Shown here one piece after another: positions 59,560 to 64,000 of a stretch of DNA of 64,000 nucleotides; positions within the stretch are counted from its first letter, which is position 1; every line of letters starts with the position of its first letter. Position numbers and translations under genes: made by a program. The notes under the pieces were generated by a model that was not told where the DNA came from, did no database searches, and saw nothing but the letters and a program-made list of their open reading frames with translations. The stretch comes from Dipteris shenzhenensis. Its lineage: Eukaryota; Polypodiophyta; Polypodiopsida; Gleicheniales. The stretch is taken from NCBI GenBank assembly GCA_047967505.1, contig CM106541.1; one strand, 5' to 3'.

Positions 59560-60570
59560 ATGGCTCCCCTGCTCTCTTCTCGCCTCCTCAAACCCTCTTC
59601 GTCCCTTGTTCAGTCTTTGCCTTCCCTTCTCTCCCTTCCAAACCGCCTCTTCTCTTCCGCTGCTGCTGATGATGCCACTCCCTTCTCCGTCGACATCGCT
59701 GTGCCCTTCAAAGGACATAATATTGAGCCCCCTCCCCTGACTGTAGAGACTTCTGCCAAAGAGCTCTTGACCTTCTTCAGGGACATGTCTCGCATGAGAC
59801 GGATGGAGATTGCCGCAGACCAACTGTACAAATCGAAATTGATCCGTGGGTTTTGCCACCTCTACGACGGGCAGGAAGCTTGTTGCATCGGAATGGAGGC
59901 CAGTCTCACTAGGCAGGATAATATCATCACAGCCTACAGGGATCACTGCACGTTCTTAGGCAGAGGAGGTTCTTTGCCTAAAGTCTTTGCGGAGCTTATG
60001 GGGCGGAAGGACGGTTGCACTTTGGGCAAAGGAGGATCCATGCATTTCTACAAGAAGGAGAACGGGTTTTATGGAGGGCATGGAATTGTTGGAGCTCAGA
60101 TTCCGTTGGGTGCAGGGTTAGCATTTGGTCAGAAATATCAAAAGGTTCAGGGGGTCACGTTCACCCTTTATGGCGATGGGGCTGCGAATCAAGGACAGCT
60201 ATTTGAGTCTCTGAACATTGCGGCCCTTTGGGATCTGCCCGTTGTCTATGTATGCGAAAACAATCATTGTAGGTAGTGTCTCATGGTTTGAATTATTTAT
60301 TTTGTTGCAGTGCAATTAGTACTAATGTCCCGTGAAAGCTGAGACCTGCCCGTAGATCGGTTTACAATGCGGAGAAGAACAAAACTCCCTTTTAAGTGTT
60401 ATGAATCTCCTGTCAGCCTACGATTCTGTCGACAAGAAAGATTCAAATGAAACCGTGCGAGATTGCCCTTAAAAGTTTTTGTATGTTCAGATGGAATGGG
60501 AACAGCAGAATGGCGAGCAGCAAAAAGCCCGGAGTACTATAAGCGTGGTGATTATGTCCCTGGCTTGAAG
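59560..60570 (+). CDS. pyruvate dehydrogenase E1 component subunit alpha, mitochondrial (5' part)
   Basis: E1-alpha binds thiamine diphosphate with E1-beta and decarboxylates pyruvate in the mitochondrial pyruvate dehydrogenase complex. Exon 1 is 59560-60268 and exon 2 is 60491-60570. They join as CAT T|AT, restoring E-N-N-H-Y, and give 263 codons ending at G-L-K, before a donor GTATGA. Residues 1 to about 35 are Ser/Leu/Arg-rich without acid residues, a mitochondrial presequence. Then come [22 protein letters not shown] and G-G-S-M-H. The thiamine diphosphate motif G-D-G-A-A-N ... E-N-N is complete. Family length is near 390, so about one third (including the V-D-G-M-D region and the phosphorylation loop) lies beyond the window. 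The ATG fits the presequence. The following intron holds a copia element. Symbol follows the family. Confidence 0.95.
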
Positions 60571-60974
60571 GTATGAAATTGGTGCAACTTTAGATTTTGG
60601 AAGACTTGCTACGATTGCTTGGTGCTGGTCCTCTGTAACTATGAATTACGTTCTTGCAGTACTTTGTGGACATGCAAACTTCACCTTTTGAAGTTTTTGT
60701 CCATGTTGCAGCCTGCTGATATTGTTATATATTCTTTCTGTCTTAATTTGCCCGGTGCTCTATTGGCTTTTGTTTTTGCTTAGAAATGCTTATTTGGGAA
60801 ATGAAAAACTGTAACTCTTTACAAGCCCCTACCTCTGATTGATAGAGAATGTTGGCTCCTTTTTGATCAGCCTTCTCTTTTAGTGCTAGCCTTTGTCACG
60901 GCTGTATAAATGGATGCTCAAGAACGTGTGGGTGTGTGGATATGTATGTGAGAGCATATGTTTATACTATGGTG

Positions 60975-61950
60975 TGTTAAGCCAAGCAGAGGACAGGATA
61001 ATCAAAGGTCAAACTGGCGCAAAGGTCCGATCACTTACAGGTAAAAACACCACAGGTGACTCTCCGTCAGGACAAAATTCCACAACCGAAGCCCTGTCAA
61101 AGAGCCCCGGATCGGAGGCAAAATCCACAACCAAAGCCCTGTCAAAGAGCCCCGGTTCGGAGGTCAAAAAAGGCTCCTTGCTGGCCGACCAGATCTGGCC
61201 GACCAGATTGACCTGGTCGGTCAATATCTGACCAGGTCGGTCAGATCTGGGTCAACCAGCTGGCTGACCAGCTGGTTGACCGACTAGCCCCTTCCTATTT
61301 AAAGGGGGGGGGGGCCTAGGTATTCTTTATCACTTCAAGCTCCAGAGGTACCTGCACACCCTGAACCTCTTCTGCCCCCTGGCTGCCTCCGCTGCTGCCT
61401 CCACTTCTGCCTCCTGGCTGCCTCCTCTGCTGCCTCCATTTCTGCCTCCTGGCTGCCTCCTCTGCTGCCTCCTCTTCTGCCCTTCTTTCTGCTCCAGATC
61501 TGCTCTTCTTTCTGCCCCAGATCTGCCCTCCTTTCTGCTCCAGATCTGCCTTCCTTTCTGCTGCTCCAGATCTGCCCCCAACTTCTGCTCCAGATCTGCC
61601 CCCAACTTCTGCTCCAGATTATGTTCTTCCTATTCCAAATCTGCAGCAACTCTTGCATCAGTTTGCTGTCTCAGATTTGGTTCAGTTCCAACTTGTGGAG
61701 CTAGTGCAGAAGTCCACTACAGTTGTCTTCCCTAGAGGATTGACGTTTGCTTCCTCTAGAGCTCCTCTCTCATATCTTCTCCTGTACTGAGTTCCGTTTG
61801 TGATATATATTTCTTCTTCAGCTATTATTAGTCTTCAGTATTGTTTTATTTGTCTCCAAGTACCACTGACCTCTCCTCCTCCTACTTTCTTTTGCAACGA
61901 CTTTTTTCCTTCCTCTATTGAATTTTCTTGAGAAGATGAGGAGGAGCTTT
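60975..61950 (+). repeat. 5' LTR of the intronic copia element
   Basis: It starts near TGTTAAGCC and ends a few bases before the primer site. A TATA-like 'cctatttaaagg' lies at about 61290. It contains runs of 'tggctgcctcc' (61380-61475) and 'tctgctccagatctgcc' (61490-61620) as minisatellites. The exact 3' edge is uncertain because no clear CA end adjoins the primer site. Confidence 0.7.
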
Positions 61951-61953
61951 ATA

Positions 61954-61965
61954 TGGTATCAGAGC
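61954..61965 (+). other. primer-binding site (initiator Met tRNA)
   Basis: TGGTATCAGAGC matches the standard plant retrotransposon primer site complementary to the 3' end of initiator methionine tRNA. Confidence 0.95.
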
Positions 61966-62030
61966 CAGGTGTGCCAATCGACACCTGAGCCTTAATCTGG
62001 AAAGCTTGGAAGATAAATCATCACCTGAAG

Positions 62031-64000
62031 ATGTCTTCTCCCTCTTCCCCGAAGCGATCTCAGCCTGAATCGACCTCTATTCAACCACCACGTTCGTCAT
62101 ATGTCGAGAGAGAGTCTGCAAGGATTGAAGGTGATGAATACCTCTTCAAACTCTTCAAAGAATTTGCTGAATTCCAGAAATGGAAGGAACTTGAAGCGGG
62201 TACCCGCACACCTCGGGCCTCTACTTCTCCACTGTTCTCTCCGATACGTTAACAAGGACCTCTAATCAACTCAGAAGAAGCTGAGCAACATCTCAAGTTC
62301 GGTGCCGACGAAGAACAAGTATACCCTGACGAAAGAGGACATGCCGGCATGAGAACATTGGGTTATTCGAGAGTGCCTATCCCACAAGAATCAGTGCAAG
62401 GTATGTTGCCCTATTCCCTTAGTGCAACTCCATCTGTTATGCAAGGCATAGGAACGAGTAATCACGAGGACACAGATCCATACATGCATGTGAACACGCA
62501 CAGATGAGAAAGGAGAAATGCCTCTGACAATGAGTTTGCTTTCGGTTCACATTCTTCCCTCCCTCCCATCCCTCTCATATCTTCCGCTGCCATCTTTCCT
62601 CCAGTGGCTTCTCATCCTCCTCCTTCTCCCATGCCACTGGATTCCTATAGTTTATTTCCCTCTATCTCTCCCGCTGCCTCTTTTTCACCTCTCATGTCAT
62701 ATCCCGCCTCTCATATTCATCCCTCCCCCTCAGGACCTTTTCCAAATTCTTTTATTCCTCCGGTGGTGCCGCCTCTCCCTTCTTCTCACTCTGCTCCTGT
62801 TCTAAATTCTCTTTTGCCTCCACCGGTTGCTTCTCCCTATCATTCTCTTTCTTCCCCTCACCCTGTTTCTGCAACAGCCAAACATGCTTTCACTGATATG
62901 ACTCGTTTTAACGGGTCTAATTATACCACATGGTCAAATCTCATGCGCCATGTGCTTGATTCTCAAGACCTATGGGAACTCGTCCAAGGTACTGAATCGC
63001 CACCTGATCCTCATGTTTATCCTCCTCAGGTAGTTCGCTCGTGGCGACATGGTAATGCCACTGCCATTGTCGAAATCATGCAAGGTCTTTTACCTGAATT
63101 TCACTCTCAATTACTGCATTTTGATCTTGCCTCTGAGCGATGGGCACATTTCATTGACCGCTATGCAGCTCGAGATCGTACTCGTCGCATCAATCTTGAC
63201 CATGATCTCCAACAATTCCAGATCCTTGTTGACGATGATCTCAAGGTTAAACTAGCAGATTACCGGCGGTTAGTTGCTGAATTTGCCACAACTGGTCCTC
63301 CCAAATCCGAGGATGACCAAGTTATCTTCTTTTTAAACAAACTTCCGCCCAAGTATTTCAGTTTTATGCAACAAATCATTTCTCAACCTTCTCTTTCTAC
63401 TTTTTATGAGTTCGAATGTCAACTTTTGCGTTATGCTCGTCTTTACTCTCAGGTCCACCAAAAACATAGCATTCCTGCTTCAGAGGGGGCTCTTCTCTCC
63501 GGGATTCAAAAAGATCAACCCAGCTCCGGGAAGCCCTCTCCTACTCTTAACTCCAATAACTCCTCTAGTAGTAAACCCGCCTGGCACACCCTTCCCAAAA
63601 AGAATAGGTTTTGTCAGCATTGCCAGAGAGTTGGGCATACTTCACCATACGCAACCCTATACTCGGACATCATGGATTTTTCGAGTGGTTGGGAAGTTCT
63701 CTTGGTCGATGAATGTCGCTCCAAAGCCAAAGGCCTTCTTCCTTAGCCCCCTACCACGACTCCTCAACCACCCCGTTGGACTCCACAGCCCCCTACCACG
63801 ACTCCTCAGCCACCTCGTTGGCGTCCTAGGAGTGGTCCTCCTCCTCCGAACACTGGTCTTTGGAGACCCCAGGGCCATGTTACTAATCATTTCACTCCAT
63901 CTCCTCCTTTTATAACTCCTGAAGGTCTGTCTGACTGGTCCACTGGAGATTCTCTAGACTTCACTTCTCAAGCCTTGATCCATATCACCGAGCTTGACTC
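62031..64000 (+). pseudogene. copia gag, one frame with three nonsense codons
   Basis: One continuous frame from an ATG at 62031 to the window edge, interrupted by TAA (62250-62252), TGA (62505-62507) and TAG (63744-63746). The N-terminal part is charged. A Pro/Ser-rich linker follows, then the gag core (about 62880-63440) with F-N-G-S-N-Y-T-T-W and L-P-P-K-Y-F-S-F. A zinc-knuckle-like C-Q-H-C-Q-R-V-G-H-T-S-P-Y sits at 63613-63651; its last cysteine is absent. A repeated P-P-T-T-T-P-Q-P-P-R-W segment (about 63748-63830) and more open frame follow. Gag would assemble particles. The stops make this copy defective. Confidence 0.85.

Larger units (their letters stand above)
60975..64000 (+). mobile_element. 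copia retrotransposon in the E1-alpha intron (3' end outside the window)
   Basis: LTR (about 60975-61950), Met-type primer site, then a gag reading frame running to the window edge. It lies in the same direction as E1-alpha, in the intron after exon 2. Whether pol and the second LTR exist cannot be seen here. Confidence 0.85.

Noticed and set aside
1-64000. tRNA, rRNA or organelle genes
   Set aside because: No recognisable conserved segments of these were seen on reading; the only tRNA-related sequence is the retrotransposon primer site at 61954.

Overview
This looks like nuclear DNA from a land plant with a large, repeat-filled genome. Evidence: spliced genes with GT-AG introns, a plant PLS-type PPR protein whose roughly 101-residue repeat units are unusually uniform, a mitochondrial pyruvate dehydrogenase E1-alpha gene, and relics of plant CACTA, copia, gypsy and helicase-bearing elements. 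The near-identical PPR units and the very long E1-alpha intron remind me of a homosporous fern (Ceratopteris or Adiantum type). That lineage guess is inference; I see no rRNA, tRNA or organelle marker.

Layout. 1-3.3 kb: one possible small membrane-protein ORF on the minus strand. 3.3-13.45 kb: a large CACTA-type DNA transposon. It carries a near-complete, eight-exon TNP2-like transposase on the plus strand (two nonsense codons), a short acidic protein on the minus strand, three blocks of exactly five 16-bp palindromes, and a 3.4-kb array of palindromic hexamers lying in a putative intron of the minus-strand gene. 14.7-17.7 kb: a decayed minus-strand gene of a transposase-like family marked by D-G-x-A-S-Q-F-K and H-G-K. 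A second partial copy lies at 55.6-56.0 kb. 18.1-18.6 kb: a fragment of a second, different CACTA transposase. 20.6-22.6 kb: a decayed coiled-coil ORF. 26.4-28.3 kb: an internally deleted copia element with both LTRs. 31.8-33.3 kb: a gypsy-type gag relic. 39.7-42.6 kb: a minus-strand copia element with one LTR and an open gag but almost no pol.

43.4-46.8 kb: the PPR gene (1108 residues in my two-exon model), which ends in a degenerate DYW-like tail. 47.5-48.0 kb: the C-terminal end of a PIF1/Helitron-like helicase relic. 51.3-53.45 kb: a short non-autonomous LTR element with a perfect TAAAT target duplication and telomere-like repeats in one LTR. 56.0-56.7 kb: a satellite-like repeat. 57.7-58.0 kb: a GA/poly-G tract. 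59.56-60.57 kb: the first two exons of E1-alpha. From about 60.98 kb to the window end its next intron is filled by a copia element (LTR, Met-type primer site, gag).

Only the E1-alpha gene and the PPR gene are convincing host genes. Most decayed element genes are broken by in-frame stops that a single C-to-T change at CAG, CAA or CGA would explain, as expected from methylated, silenced DNA. Long stretches (18.6-20.6, 24-26.4, 28.3-31.8, 33.3-39, 48-51.3 and 53.5-55.6 kb) contain no gene I can support.
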